DNA of 5,583 nucleotides. Source: Lachnospiraceae bacterium UBA3785 (GTDB lineage: Bacteria > Bacillota > Clostridia > Lachnospirales > Lachnospiraceae). Position numbers and translations under genes: made by a program. The stretch covers positions 1 through 5,583 of the forward strand of contig DFFD01000107.1 of the NCBI GenBank assembly GCA_002369495.1, written 5' to 3'. Of the stretch, positions 5,462 through 5,583 are shown in pieces; positions within the stretch are counted from its first letter, which is position 1, and each line of letters opens with the position of its first letter. The notes beneath the pieces were generated by a model. It saw only the letters and a program-made list of their open reading frames with translations, was not told the origin of the DNA and searched no databases.

Positions 5462-5490
5462 TTTACAGAAAAAAATGTTTGTGTTATAGT
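5462..5490 (+). promoter_or_regulatory. Promoter of typA
   Basis: TTTACA (5462-5467) and TATAGT (5485-5490) are 17 bp apart, with TGT directly before the -10 (extended -10). The predicted start near 5497 gives a leader of about 37 bases. This is among the best promoter matches in the window, consistent with a translation-associated housekeeping gene. Confidence 0.75.
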
Positions 5491-5533
5491 TTTTGATTAG
5501 TTATACAGGAAAGGAATCTGACCGGAGATATCT

Positions 5534-5583
5534 ATGAGCATCGTTAAGAAAGAAAATATCAGAAATGTAGCAATCATCGCGCA
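5534..5583 (+). CDS. typA: Translational GTPase TypA/BipA, N-terminal fragment (cut by the window end)
   Basis: Only 16 complete codons are present. They read MSIVKKENIRNVAIIA, followed by CA, which would begin the expected histidine. The NIRNVAIIAH stretch is the start of the GTP-binding domain of TypA/BipA, just before the P-loop (HVDHGKTT in the family). TypA is a ribosome-associated GTPase of the EF-G class involved in stress adaptation and 50S assembly. LepA and EF-G have related starts, but NVAIIA is characteristic of TypA. GGAG at 5524-5527 precedes the ATG by six bases. The gene continues beyond the window, so nothing can be said about its integrity. Confidence 0.82.
   Translation, partial: MSIVKKENIRNVAIIA

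Overview
The window reads as a compact chromosomal segment of a Gram-positive anaerobe, most likely a GC-rich member of the Clostridia (Lachnospiraceae-like). This is inferred from strong AGGAGG-type ribosome binding sites, strict 17-bp sigma-A-type promoters, a tRNA gene without encoded CCA, a PcsB/CwlO-type secreted NlpC/P60 protein, and a membrane-anchored polysaccharide deacetylase carrying clostridial cell-wall-binding repeats. Coding DNA is strongly GC-biased at third positions and the short intergenic gaps are AT-rich. All genes lie on the + strand.

Layout: (1) 1-124, the tail of an upstream unit with a weak terminator hairpin, then the promoter of a tRNA. (2) 125-233, tRNA-Val(CAC) and its terminator. 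(3) 234-846, rpiB (ribose-5-phosphate isomerase B) with a structured leader and a strong terminator. (4) 852-2525, a 518-residue radical SAM protein with a C-terminal SPASM/twitch-like cysteine set and unknown substrate. (5) 2557-4202, a secreted coiled-coil peptidoglycan hydrolase with a very long alanine-rich linker and an NlpC/P60 domain. (6) 4212-5416, a type II membrane polysaccharide deacetylase (CE4/NodB) with choline-binding-like repeats and degenerate catalytic motifs. (7) 5462-5583, the promoter and first 16 codons of a typA/bipA translational GTPase.

Almost every gene appears to be its own transcription unit: each is followed by a terminator-like hairpin and most are preceded by a recognisable promoter. 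In two gaps the promoter of the next gene overlaps the terminator of the previous one. The functional link that stands out is between the hydrolase and the deacetylase, which would both act on peptidoglycan outside the membrane. rpiB, the tRNA and typA are housekeeping functions.

I see no phage, insertion sequence, CRISPR or obvious defence system. The least explained element is the solitary radical SAM enzyme. The most notable sequence anomalies are altered active-site residues in both cell-wall proteins.
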